A stretch of 16,519 bases of DNA from Thermoprotei archaeon (GCA_022759165.1 JAEMPT010000014.1:1-16519); one strand, 5' to 3'; counted from the stretch's first letter, positions 1 through 7,273 are shown. The notes: generated by a model not told the origin, from the sequence alone. Numbers and translations are program-made.

Positions 1-710
1 ATAAATGTAAAGGGAAGGTCCACGGGGCAGTAGTCAGAATTTTGAACCGATATCCCAAATGCATTCATACCATCTCTTCCAGAGCTGTCTACCGCTCTGA
101 CCAAAATAGTGGCAGACATCGCTGGAAGGGAAGGTGAAACTACATATGTATGCTGGAGTGTAACGTTGCCGTAGACGTTTTGTAAGTTCTCGGTAGAATT
201 GTCTCCCCAGTCGACTTCAATCGAATATGGAGGAGTTCCGTTTTCCAATGATATGGTAAGATTAAGAGGTTCTCCGGATTTGAGGATAGAATCGTTCGCG
301 TAAAGCTCAACATTCACAGAACCTACAGGCTGGAGAGAAATACCTAAGGCGAGCGAAGAAACGAAGAATCCTAGCCCAACTATTAGGAAAGATCCTATTA
401 ACGCCCAAACACCCTCAGATGTTCTACCAAGAGCAAGGTAAATGGATGAAGATACTAAAAGCATACCTGAAACCGCGTATAAGGCCCAGCCATAGTGAAG
501 AGGCGGTACGGATCCGCCGTAGAGGGCCTCTATTAGCCCCCAACCGAAAGAAGCTACTATAAGCGAGGATATACCCGATGCCACATATTTTCCAGAGCTT
601 CCTCTACCCATCGCTCTCATGATACTTCCTATGATAAGAGACCCGGTGCCTAATGCGAAGGCAAGCCAGAGTCCCCAAGATGCTAAAGCCCAAACATCAA
701 GCGTTTTAGA
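1..710 (-). CDS. Polytopic membrane protein with PKD-like extracellular domain (partial, damaged start)
   Basis: I do not recognise a named family for the whole protein. The frame is open from 710 to the left edge, so the C-terminus lies outside the window. It shows four hydrophobic segments in the first ~125 residues, beginning WALASWGLWLAFALG, then a hydrophilic part with the pattern of a PKD/Ig-like fold: a Pro-Pro-Tyr turn, then VDWGDNSTE, then LQHTY, then a final AVDSSGRDG strand. Several N-x-S/T sequons fit an extracellular, glycosylated domain. It lies directly downstream of the VirB4-type ATPase gene (stop at 749), so the two are probably co-transcribed and the protein may be the membrane partner of that ATPase. 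No ATG, GTG or TTG lies in frame before the first hydrophobic segment; the first in-frame ATG (620-618) would delete it. The frame upstream is open to an ATG at 749 except for one TGA at 713-711. The gene is probably real with an indel or unusual start. Function is inferred from context only. Confidence 0.6.
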
Positions 711-717
711 TCACCTT
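709..717 (-). promoter_or_regulatory. Strong Shine-Dalgarno site without an in-frame start codon
   Basis: The minus strand reads AAGGTGATC, matching the archaeal 16S rRNA 3' end (…GAUCACCUC…) over eight or nine bases. The next start-like codons, TTG (700-698) and ATG (697-695), are at suitable spacing but lie in a frame that stops at TAG 685-683, not in the frame of the membrane protein. One extra T in the TTT run at 694-692 would put this ATG in frame (giving Met-Phe-Trp-Ala-Leu-Ala). Confidence 0.55.
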
Positions 718-748
718 AAGACTTTTCTACAAATAGGTAACTCAATCA

Positions 749-2560
749 TTATCTCACGTTCGTGGAAAAAGCCTCTAACTCATCCTCAGTGGGGATTATC
801 CTCATCGTAACTCTCTTCCCCCAGGACTTCAGTATTCCTGACCCTATTGGTGCGTTTACTAAAAAATCGGCCTCGGACTCGCTAAGCCTGTAAATCTCCT
901 TTACTGCCTCTCTACCCTGAGACTCTTGCCTCATAAGAAAAACGGATGAGGACTGCTCCATTATGGCCCTTCCGCTCGGATTCTTAGCCAAATCCTCCGG
1001 TCTTTGAGTGATGTACAGGAATGCGACGCCATGCTTCCTTCCTCTTCGAGCAAGATTCTCGAAGAGAGAAACGATGTTTGGTGTCTCCATGAAAAGCCAT
1101 GCCTCATCAACAAAGAAGATTGACTTTTTAGCCTTTGCAAGAAGTTTGTTCATCGAATAACTTGATATAAGAGCCGAGATTAGTATTTTGAGCCTCTTGC
1201 TCCTAACATTCCTCAATCCGAAAATGACGCTTCTCTCAAGGAAAGGAGGGGATCCCTGGAATACATAGCTATCGGGAGGAACAGAAGCGCCCTGAAGATA
1301 CTTGGAAAGCTCCTTATCTCTAACAACCGATGAAAAATCGATTATGCTTTCGACTAAGTCACTCGCTAAGAACAGCTCTTTCCTCAGCGTTCCCTGGAGT
1401 TTCTCTGGTATACTATAGGCCTCGGCTATTATATCAGCGACTTGTCCGATCCCTAAAGCACCATCTCTCATTAGCCTTAAAGGATCCAGACCTAGAGGTT
1501 CCCCATCTTTTATCTCCACAGCCTCAACCTGCAGCTTAGAAAATGCTCTTGTGTATTCGCTTTCCGGATCTATGCCCACCACGGGAATGCCTTCATCCAT
1601 CTCCTTTGTCCTTTTCACGAAAATCTTCGCGGCCATGCTTTTCCCAGACCCAGTTGAACCGATTATAACGAAGTTCTGATTTGGCTTTTTCCATAGGTTT
1701 AAGACTACGGGAGAACCGGTCCCACTTATACCGAGGAACACGCCACCCTCATCATGGAGATCCTCATCTATTAGAAAGAAAAGCGGTTTCATGCTTTCCG
1801 CATCAGAGAAGCGCTTTTCCACGCATAAAAAGCCCAGACACACATTGAAGCTGTATAGTTGCTCCTGAATAGGAGGAGGTTCTGCCTCAATTCCATAACC
1901 CTTGAGGATGGACCTCAATCTCTTTTCTTTTGAATTTAAATCCTTCAAGTTGTACGAGGCAATAACTAGGAGGACATAAAACTCGAAGAAAGATGAACCG
2001 CTCAATATTCTCAGAGCCAGCTCCTCCAGGGAACTTGCTTCGTATTCTTCGGAGACTCTTAGGTGATCCCATGCCGTCCTCCTTCTTCTTACATTCTCTG
2101 TCAAGGAACTGGCCCTCGAATGCTCAATTTCCTTAAAAAGTATAGCTACTTCAGATGCTTCAGATATTAGAGAGTACAAGACGCCCTCAGGTAAATTTGA
2201 GGGAAAACGATAAGCGACAAGGATTCTAGCAAGGGTTCCATCGCTGAGACTCAAGGTATATGGATTAAGTAGCCTCTTAACCTTGGGCCTTTTCGGTCCA
2301 TCGACTTTTTCTGCCTCGAAATAAGAAATGTCAGAAAAATTTCTCGTCATAAGGTAGAATTCGGGGATAAATGCATCATACTCATAGCCGAAATATGAGA
2401 AATGTCTTTTTGTTTTTTTAGCTAAAATCAATCCTTCCTTTGCAGTCGAAAGTAGCGAGGCGAAGTCCGATAAGACGAGATCCCTCTCCTCCGTGGAAAG
2501 TATAGTGAAGCCCACCCCTTTTAGCTTGAACCAAAATCGCCTTTCTTCGCCCTTCTTCAC
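749..2560 (-). CDS. VirB4/HerA-type conjugation or DNA-transfer ATPase (CedB-like)
   Basis: This 603-residue protein belongs to the VirB4/TraC branch of the HerA-FtsK ATPases. The Walker A motif GSTGSGKS is at 301-308, the typical VVGIDPESEY strand at 327-336, and Walker B IFFVDEAW at 481-488 with the DEAW form usual for VirB4. LARRGRKHGVAF (503-514) is the expected arginine-containing segment and YITQRPEDL (516-524) the downstream sensor motif. Residues 1-290 are the poorly conserved N-terminal domain that in VirB4 docks to the membrane complex. No membrane segment is evident, so it is likely cytoplasmic and membrane-associated. Family members power DNA or protein transfer across the envelope; in crenarchaea the relative CedB drives DNA import. 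The start is GTG at 2560; the ribosome-binding site is weak. The stop overlaps an ATG (TAATG at 751-747) leading toward the membrane-protein gene. Divergent pilin-like genes suggest a surface-appendage or DNA-exchange role. Family is sure; CedB orthology is only inferred. Confidence 0.88.
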   Translation of the reverse strand: MKKGEERRFWFKLKGVGFTILSTEERDLVLSDFASLLSTAKEGLILAKKTKRHFSYFGYEYDAFIPEFYLMTRNFSDISYFEAEKVDGPKRPKVKRLLNPYTLSLSDGTLARILVAYRFPSNLPEGVLYSLISEASEVAILFKEIEHSRASSLTENVRRRRTAWDHLRVSEEYEASSLEELALRILSGSSFFEFYVLLVIASYNLKDLNSKEKRLRSILKGYGIEAEPPPIQEQLYSFNVCLGFLCVEKRFSDAESMKPLFFLIDEDLHDEGGVFLGISGTGSPVVLNLWKKPNQNFVIIGSTGSGKSMAAKIFVKRTKEMDEGIPVVGIDPESEYTRAFSKLQVEAVEIKDGEPLGLDPLRLMRDGALGIGQVADIIAEAYSIPEKLQGTLRKELFLASDLVESIIDFSSVVRDKELSKYLQGASVPPDSYVFQGSPPFLERSVIFGLRNVRSKRLKILISALISSYSMNKLLAKAKKSIFFVDEAWLFMETPNIVSLFENLARRGRKHGVAFLYITQRPEDLAKNPSGRAIMEQSSSVFLMRQESQGREAVKEIYRLSESEADFLVNAPIGSGILKSWGKRVTMRIIPTEDELEAFSTNVR

Positions 2561-2613
2561 TTTCGTTATCCCAAAAGATTAGGATGAATTAAAAAAGGAA
2601 AATGAAGCTAAAA

Positions 2614-2638
2614 AAGCACTTTATAAGCACTTTATAAA
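2614..2638 (+). promoter_or_regulatory. Tandem 11-bp repeat with duplicated TATA box in the divergent promoter
   Basis: AAGCACTTTAT occurs twice head to tail (2614-2624 and 2625-2635), followed by AAA, creating TTTATAA at 2620-2626 and TTTATAAA at 2631-2638. Both resemble archaeal box A. The right copy is about 20-25 bases before the start of the first pilin-like gene, giving a nearly leaderless transcript. Because the boxes are almost symmetric, they could also serve the ATPase gene on the minus strand. Confidence 0.5.
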
Positions 2639-2654
2639 TTTTGGGGAAAGATTG

Positions 2655-3032
2655 ATGATGACCAGAGGGTTATCCAACATAGTAGCAGGACTGGCGATGG
2701 CCCTGGTAATAGCTGTGGTTTCTTCGGCTGTGATCCCGCAGCTGATTGAAAGAGGAATAAACGTAGAGAGAGGGGTGTTTTGTAGCTATTCTTCAGTTAG
2801 CGTATTCGCTTTTGTAACTGGAAGCGGCTACCAGGTCATAGCTTATAATTACGGCCCAAAAGATGTAGAAAAAGCCTACATTATATACAACGGTTCATCG
2901 GGATTGGAAGTATATGATATTGGAAAAATACCTTCTGGCTCTTACTCATTGATCTCCATTTATGGGATGCCTCTTTCGTATAGGGACAGCTGCGGGAGTT
3001 CAATAGAATTGAAGGTGGTGAATGGGAAGTGA
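2655..3032 (+). CDS. Type IV pilin-like protein with class III signal peptide
   Basis: A 125-residue protein beginning MMTRGLSNIVAGLAMALV, followed by more hydrophobic residues to about position 30. Arg-Gly followed by Leu-Ser and a hydrophobic helix is the pattern cut by archaeal prepilin peptidases (PibD/FlaK type), with expected cleavage after Gly5. The remaining ~95 residues are polar and rich in Ser, Tyr and Gly, with two cysteines (in VFCSY and DSCGSS) that might form a disulfide, and a likely beta-rich head. The start could be TTG 2652, ATG 2655 or ATG 2658; I chose the first ATG. GGGGAAAG just upstream may be a weak ribosome-binding site. It is the first gene of a three-gene unit, with a 4-base GTGA overlap to the next. 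Role as a pilus subunit or minor pilin is inferred from the N-terminus; no specific family is recognised. Confidence 0.7.
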   Translation: MMTRGLSNIVAGLAMALVIAVVSSAVIPQLIERGINVERGVFCSYSSVSVFAFVTGSGYQVIAYNYGPKDVEKAYIIYNGSSGLEVYDIGKIPSGSYSLISIYGMPLSYRDSCGSSIELKVVNGK

Positions 3033-3457
3033 AATATAAATGCCAAGCCGAAGGAATAGCGATCGTATTCATGGCTCTCTTGCTCTCAGCTGTTTTATTC
3101 AGCATTTTCAAGGCAATTTTCTCGGCTTCAGAGGGCTGGAAAGATCTCGAATACTATGGTCAACTGCTCAGCATGAAGTCATCGGAAAAAATTTTCTTAG
3201 GCAACTCCATCGATGGACCATGCATATCTTCTTCCATATCCACTGATGCTGTAATCCTGATCATCCCATCGAATCTCAATGGAAAAAACGAAACCCTTCA
3301 GGTAGAAAAAACATCGGTCCCAGTAAATTCCTGCCTTTCTTTTTCATCCATCGGTCTGAATTACGACGAAGGTAAATCGGTACTCGTTTTGACGAAATAC
3401 GGTAATGCCTTTTATTGGAATTCATCTTTAGGAGCAACAGCGGTGAGAATGCAGTGA
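3029..3457 (+). CDS. Small surface protein with pilin-like hydrophobic N-terminus
   Basis: A 142-residue protein with N-terminus MKYKCQAEGIAIVFMALLL and a hydrophobic helix to about residue 33. The N-terminus resembles a class III signal peptide in layout (short charged segment, small residues, long helix at the very N-terminus), but no Lys/Arg immediately precedes a clear cleavage site, so it may simply be an N-terminal membrane anchor. The rest is polar, with cysteines near residues 65 and 102 and sequons such as NET and NSS. It starts with GTG inside the stop of the previous gene (GTGA at 3029-3032), with GGTGGTG a few bases upstream as ribosome-binding site, and ends in another GTGA overlap with the next gene, so the three are translationally coupled. 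No known family is recognised; a minor pilin or pseudopilin is plausible. Confidence 0.6.
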   Translation: MKYKCQAEGIAIVFMALLLSAVLFSIFKAIFSASEGWKDLEYYGQLLSMKSSEKIFLGNSIDGPCISSSISTDAVILIIPSNLNGKNETLQVEKTSVPVNSCLSFSSIGLNYDEGKSVLVLTKYGNAFYWNSSLGATAVRMQ

Positions 3458-5274
3458 GCATGAAGTCCCAATCAGAAGCTCTAGGCGCCATAGTCCTGGC
3501 TTTCATCGTTGCTCTCGGGATCGCATACGCCGCTCATGGGCTGAAAGCAGGGTACAATTATCTTTCAAGCTATAATCAACTCATGGAATCGCTGGAAGGA
3601 AAAAAAGAAGAGAGCATTCTTTTTACTATAGATAATATAAGCGGAAGCATACTTGCAAAAAGCACCATATCGTCGAGAGCAGTAGGCCTAGTCGTTTTTT
3701 CCAGAGAAACGATATACTATGAGAACTTCACCTCCTTTGAGATCCCACAGCAGGAGTGGATCCCATTATACCTGCCTGGAGACATTTATGCTCTTATAGC
3801 TCAGTTCAAAAACGCTTCTCTAGGCGTATTAACGGAAAGGGGGAATCTCTTTGTCTTTTCCCCCGAAGAGATCCCTAAAGTTGAAGTTACAACCTCAACC
3901 CAGATCGCCATCCTGGGGACAATGCATAAAACGGGGGAGTTCAATTCCTATTTCGTTGGAAACAACAGTAGACTAGTTGTATCCTACATGCTCTCATCTT
4001 CGGGATCCTTTTCAACTTCTTCCGGTATCTCGGTCTCGGGGACGCTCTCTGTATCGCCAGTTTGGGTCCCAGTCATAATATTCTACACGGGAAATCTCAG
4101 CATAAGGGAGAATTGGCTACCTAATTCGAGGACGTTTAACGTGACCGTAGAAGATCTACAGGGCGGAAAAATAACGGTGCAGATGAATGCTGATGGTTCT
4201 GGGATATCGAAATCGTTCTCGGGATTAACCGCTTTTAAGAAAATGAAGATGGTTCTATATGCCAGCGGTTTCAACCAGGCATCCATGTCAGACATCCAAA
4301 TTTATAAAATGCCATCCGGTTCGCTTATAGCGATGCTCTACGTTTACCCTACGCTGAGTGATGCTAATTTGGCGATCTCCTCGACTGGGGTATTGGATGG
4401 GTCAGTTGCAACTTTAGTAGCAAATGAGAAAAGCTTCAGTTATTCTACGGGAGTCCCGGACTGGCAAGGAAACTATTACGCCTCAGCTTCTACGTACAGC
4501 ATTATATATGCCTCTGCCTTCGATTCCGCAACAACAAGCAATGGCATATATGCTTGTTCATATGGATCTGGCACTTCATTCAAAAGCGATTTAGCTGTTG
4601 AAATAATAGATCCTGATACTCTCGGGTCTACTAAAATCGCCTTGAAGGTAGCTGCTCCAATTATAACGGATTTGAGAGGGGAGGGCTATCTTTTGAACTT
4701 GGACCCTCCAGCTTACATTTCAATGGCATCAGGATATTACCTCTCGATAAACTCTTCTTCCTGGTCGCTGAACAGAAATGATTATGTTGGATCGAATCCC
4801 CAGAGAGCATCGACACAGGTTAGCGTGAAAGTAACGTTGCCGAACGGGTACATTTTGAGCTCTATAGGAAATGTGAGCATGTCCTTTTCATATAATGCGG
4901 GCACAGCTTCTAGCTCGGGCGGAGGGTCCTCTACCCCTCCTTACATATCTACAGCTCCTGTAAACCTAATGTATTTGAAAGTCGTGCCCGTTTCTGAAGC
5001 GGTTCCCACGAATGCTACCATTTTTATCTTCACTACGTCCCAAGATCCCAGCATATATTCGAACCTGTCAATACTCTACTCCGTTTTCAACTTAGATTCG
5101 GAAAAGTGGGAGGTCCAGGAAAGAAGCGAGCAAATTTCGCTGATCGATACTCCAACTGGCGAATATTATGGTGCTTCTTTCTTTTTACAGGGAGATGCAA
5201 AAAGAGAGTTAAGCGCCAAAGTTTATTACAACAACATTCTGATAAGCTCTGATACCTTCACTAACTATTCTTGA
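3454..5274 (+). CDS. Large extracellular protein with pilin-like N-terminal anchor
   Basis: About 606 residues. The N-terminus (MKSQSEALGAIVLAFIVALG from the ATG at 3460) has one hydrophobic helix like the two preceding proteins. After it comes a long Ser/Thr/Tyr/Gly-rich region predicted to be beta-rich and outside the cell, with many N-x-S/T sequons. A flexible linker SSSGGGSSTPP near residue 485 separates a ~450-residue domain from a ~120-residue C-terminal domain that reads like an Ig or fibronectin-type beta sandwich. No C-terminal membrane segment is visible. I prefer GTG 3454, overlapping the previous stop as GTGA, because GGTGAG at 3442-3447 is correctly spaced; ATG 3460 is the alternative, and a farther TTG at 3415 is less likely. 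It may be an adhesin or tip subunit of the same appendage. No family is recognised. Confidence 0.65.
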   Translation: MSMKSQSEALGAIVLAFIVALGIAYAAHGLKAGYNYLSSYNQLMESLEGKKEESILFTIDNISGSILAKSTISSRAVGLVVFSRETIYYENFTSFEIPQQEWIPLYLPGDIYALIAQFKNASLGVLTERGNLFVFSPEEIPKVEVTTSTQIAILGTMHKTGEFNSYFVGNNSRLVVSYMLSSSGSFSTSSGISVSGTLSVSPVWVPVIIFYTGNLSIRENWLPNSRTFNVTVEDLQGGKITVQMNADGSGISKSFSGLTAFKKMKMVLYASGFNQASMSDIQIYKMPSGSLIAMLYVYPTLSDANLAISSTGVLDGSVATLVANEKSFSYSTGVPDWQGNYYASASTYSIIYASAFDSATTSNGIYACSYGSGTSFKSDLAVEIIDPDTLGSTKIALKVAAPIITDLRGEGYLLNLDPPAYISMASGYYLSINSSSWSLNRNDYVGSNPQRASTQVSVKVTLPNGYILSSIGNVSMSFSYNAGTASSSGGGSSTPPYISTAPVNLMYLKVVPVSEAVPTNATIFIFTTSQDPSIYSNLSILYSVFNLDSEKWEVQERSEQISLIDTPTGEYYGASFFLQGDAKRELSAKVYYNNILISSDTFTNYS

Positions 5275-5341
5275 TCTTTCAGATATTATACCTCTTTATT
5301 CAAAAAATTTCCCATTTATCATTGTTGTGATCAGGGAAGCA

Positions 5342-5636
5342 CTATCCGGCTTTCCTTGAGAAGTGAGCTACCTCGCCCTGAGGGACGAGGCTTATAGCGT
5401 TTAGAGGTGGCTTTACGCCTTTAGCCTCATCTGCTGGTTCGGGGTAAGGCTCACCTCTCCCCCATCCCATACCTCTCATTAAGGCATGGGCTATGCTTAT
5501 GCTTGAACTTCCTTCTGCAAAGAGGAACATCCTCTGAGATTTCTAACCCAGTAGATGCAAAAAAGCTTTTCCCACAATCCTCGACATCCTTGCCGTGAAC
5601 AGCGAGGTCTTCAATTATAAAAACAAAGGGGAGTGT
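5342..5636 (-). pseudogene. TnpB remnant (IS200/IS605-type element), frameshifted and internally deleted
   Basis: Pieces of the C-terminal half of TnpB, the RNA-guided nuclease of IS200/IS605-type elements, can be read in two frames. At 5636-5525 the sequence reads LPFVFIIEDLAVHG, matching the RuvC-II segment with its catalytic Glu (codon 5612-5610). It passes after an evident deletion into GKSFFASTGLEISEDV, which matches the zinc-finger/RuvC-III segment normally of the form CxxCGLE..RDVNA; the cysteines of the second CxxC are lost. The frame then shifts, and from ~5510 to the TAG at 5344-5342 reads SISIAHALMRGMGWGRGEP and a Pro-rich tail typical of archaeal TnpB C-termini. The N-terminal half is not recognisable between 5640 and 5880. 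The protein cannot be functional. Family is inferred from motif order, not from a database search. Confidence 0.65.
5345..5400 (-). ncRNA. Possible omega-RNA scaffold / right-end hairpin of the TnpB element
   Basis: On the minus strand, CCTCGTCCCTCAGGGCGAGG (5390-5371) forms a stem of eight pairs with one bulged T and a 3-base loop, followed by a GTAGCTCACTTC tail. Hairpins of the CCTCG-CCC-loop-GGG-CGAGG type followed by similar tails are common at the 3' ends of archaeal tnpB genes, where the guide (omega) RNA is encoded. It is well preserved although the protein gene is broken. Expression is unknown. Confidence 0.4.
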
Positions 5637-5727
5637 CTAACGTGTCGGTTTCAATTTTAAGCCCGAAGTCTGAAAACCCTATTTAGCTCGACGGTATCAT
5701 ATATCTTGGAACATTCTCCGATGAACA

Positions 5728-5759
5728 ACTAAATGAGAGCCCATTTAGTACGCTTTTTT
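5728..5759 (+). terminator. Perfect inverted repeat followed by a T-run
   Basis: ACTAAATG (5728-5735) and CATTTAGT (5742-5749) are exact reverse complements separated by six bases, and TTTTTT follows at 5754-5759. On the plus strand this has the form of an intrinsic terminator, but it lies ~450 bases after the last plus-strand gene. It could instead be a terminal hairpin left over from the insertion element. Confidence 0.3.
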
Positions 5760-5843
5760 GGTTCAATGTATAGCTGTAAGAATCACCAGTAAAATATTAA
5801 TTTATGCCAAGGATCACTCGAAAACTCAAAGACGTTTCACATG

Positions 5844-5850
5844 AAAAAAA
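5844..5850 (-). terminator. Probable poly-T terminator after the transcarbamylase operon
   Basis: Seven T residues on the minus strand lie 39 bases past the pyrB-like stop, with a second run of five at 5878-5874. Archaeal RNA polymerase terminates at such oligo-T stretches without needing a hairpin. Confidence 0.3.
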
Positions 5851-5888
5851 TGGATGCATCAAGATTCGAATTGAAAAAGCAATGAATT

Positions 5889-6812
5889 CTATATGCCGAG
5901 TATCTCCTTTATCAAAGCTGCACGCACGTACATTCCGTTCTTAGCCTGCTCGAAGTACTTCGCCTGGGGCAAAGAATCTACCTCCTGTGGTAGCTCCCAA
6001 ACACGCGGAAGCGGGTGCATGATTATGGGTATCCTCTTGAGCTTATTAAGTGCCTCTAAGTTCACCACATAGCTTGATTTAAGCCTCTCATATTCAGAGG
6101 GGTCCTTGAACCTCTCTTTCTGAAGCCTAGTTACATAGAGAGCGTCGAGCTCTTCCTCTATATCTTCGAGTCTCTCGACCTCAACAAATGAGATTTTATT
6201 TCTTATTTTTTCCTTCACTTCTTCTCTCAGCCTGAGCTCCTTTGGAGCTATGTAATATATCTTAACATCTTTGAAGAACGTAAGCATATAAGATAAGGAT
6301 GGCGCTGTCCTACCGTATTTCAGATCTCCCATTATGCCTAACCTAAGACCATCTACCCTCTTAAGCTCCCTCCAAATGGTATACACGTCCAGCAGGGCCT
6401 GCGTCGGATGCTCATTGGTTCCGTCCCCCCCGTTGATTATTGGAGCCGCTATCTCTTCCTTTATGCTGTGAGGGAAGAAAGGCTTGCTCTGCCTCAAAAC
6501 GATGATATCTGGAGAGTAGCCATCGATGATCTTCATTGTATCTAGGTCGCTCTCTCCTTTTTGGAGGGAGCTAGACTCCGGCTGAAAATCTATTACACTC
6601 CCGCCTAACTTCAGCATGGCCATCTGGAAGCTCATCTTAGTCCTAGTGCTTGGCTCCAAGAAAACGGTAGCCATCGTTTTCGAATCCGCGATCTTAAGAT
6701 GAGTAGTGGAGAGCTTTTTTCTGAGCGTTTCCGCTTCCTCGAACAGATGCTCCAAAGTCTCCCTATCGAAATCGAACGAAGATAGTATATCTTTACCTCT
6801 TAGCTCCTTCAT
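5889..6812 (-). CDS. pyrB: Aspartate carbamoyltransferase catalytic chain (ATCase-type transcarbamylase)
   Basis: 307 residues, the usual size of an ATCase catalytic chain, which condenses carbamoyl phosphate with aspartate in pyrimidine synthesis. Visible motifs: STRT at 55-58 (carbamoyl-phosphate binding), the swinging-loop segment SSLQKGES at 81-88 with Lys85 corresponding to E. coli Lys84, HPTQ 135-138, KYGRT 165-169, TRLQKER 228-234 (Arg229), and HPLPR 266-270. HPLP rather than HCLP points to ATCase rather than OTCase. Departures from the usual pattern are RQS (107-109) where most ATCases have RHP, and HPLPRVWE with Trp272 where Asp is usual. No regulatory chain gene pyrI follows, although many archaea have pyrBI. 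It is the last gene of a minus-strand operon and its ATG overlaps the stop of the 2Fe-2S subunit gene (ATGA at 6812-6809), so it is coupled to a Mo hydroxylase. A catabolic transcarbamylase is the alternative. Confidence 0.87.
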   Translation of the reverse strand: MKELRGKDILSSFDFDRETLEHLFEEAETLRKKLSTTHLKIADSKTMATVFLEPSTRTKMSFQMAMLKLGGSVIDFQPESSSLQKGESDLDTMKIIDGYSPDIIVLRQSKPFFPHSIKEEIAAPIINGGDGTNEHPTQALLDVYTIWRELKRVDGLRLGIMGDLKYGRTAPSLSYMLTFFKDVKIYYIAPKELRLREEVKEKIRNKISFVEVERLEDIEEELDALYVTRLQKERFKDPSEYERLKSSYVVNLEALNKLKRIPIIMHPLPRVWELPQEVDSLPQAKYFEQAKNGMYVRAALIKEILGI

Positions 6813-7273
6813 TTCTTCCCACCCATTTCTACAACCTTTTCTATTCCTCTAACTATATTAACGTAGCCTGTACACCTGCACAGGTTTCCTCTTAGATACT
6901 CCCTGATTTCCTCCTCAGTTGGCCTTTTCTTCTCATGCAGCAGAGCATAGCTCATCACGAACATACCGGGGGTGCAGAAACCGCACTGCACCGCACCTTC
7001 CTCGGCGAAAGCCTTCATCAACATCTCCGCCTCCTCTCCCTTGATCCCGGATGCCGTCGTTACCTCCCTCCCGTTCGCATCCACAGCTAATGTTAGACAG
7101 GAGAGAACTGGCTCGCCATCCAAGAGTACAGTGCAAGCTCCGCATTCACCTATTCCGCAGGAATATTTAGGTGCCTTAACTCCAAGCTTGTCTCTCAAGA
7201 CGTTCAAAAGGAGTTCGTTCGGTTCCACTTCGACAGATACATCTCTTCCATCTAGCCTGAATTTTATAATCAT
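6809..7273 (-). CDS. Molybdenum hydroxylase small subunit, 2x[2Fe-2S] (complex 1)
   Basis: A 154-residue electron-transfer subunit of the xanthine dehydrogenase/CoxS family. The N-terminal plant-ferredoxin-like domain carries Cys39, Cys44, Cys47 and Cys59 (CGIGECGACT…C) for one [2Fe-2S] cluster. The C-terminal helical domain carries Cys97 and Cys100 (QCGFCTPGM) and Cys132 and Cys134 (NLCRCTGY) for the second, which passes electrons from the molybdenum centre toward FAD. All eight ligands are present, so it should be functional. It overlaps its upstream neighbour, the FAD subunit gene, by ATGA (7273-7270), and the downstream pyrB-like gene in the same way. No twin-arginine or other export signal is present, so the complex is cytoplasmic. 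Confidence 0.93.
   Translation of the reverse strand: MIIKFRLDGRDVSVEVEPNELLLNVLRDKLGVKAPKYSCGIGECGACTVLLDGEPVLSCLTLAVDANGREVTTASGIKGEEAEMLMKAFAEEGAVQCGFCTPGMFVMSYALLHEKKRPTEEEIREYLRGNLCRCTGYVNIVRGIEKVVEMGGKK

Larger units (their letters stand above)
5640..5888. other. Intergenic segment, no recognisable gene
   Basis: A/T-rich DNA between the TnpB remnant and the transcarbamylase stop. Only short open frames occur, and none resembles a known protein. It contains the inverted repeat at 5728-5749 and A-runs that are poly-T on the minus strand. It may be the decayed left part of the insertion element. Confidence 0.4.

Noticed and set aside
619..810. A short plus-strand open frame at the end of the ATPase gene
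   Set aside because: It is antisense to the membrane-protein gene and the ATPase 3' end, and its product has no recognisable features.
5275..5888. tRNA, CRISPR array or other structured RNA in the main intergenic gap
   Set aside because: I looked for a T-loop GGTTCxAxxCC pattern, a clover-leaf and regularly spaced repeats and saw none; only the TnpB-related hairpin and one inverted repeat stand out.
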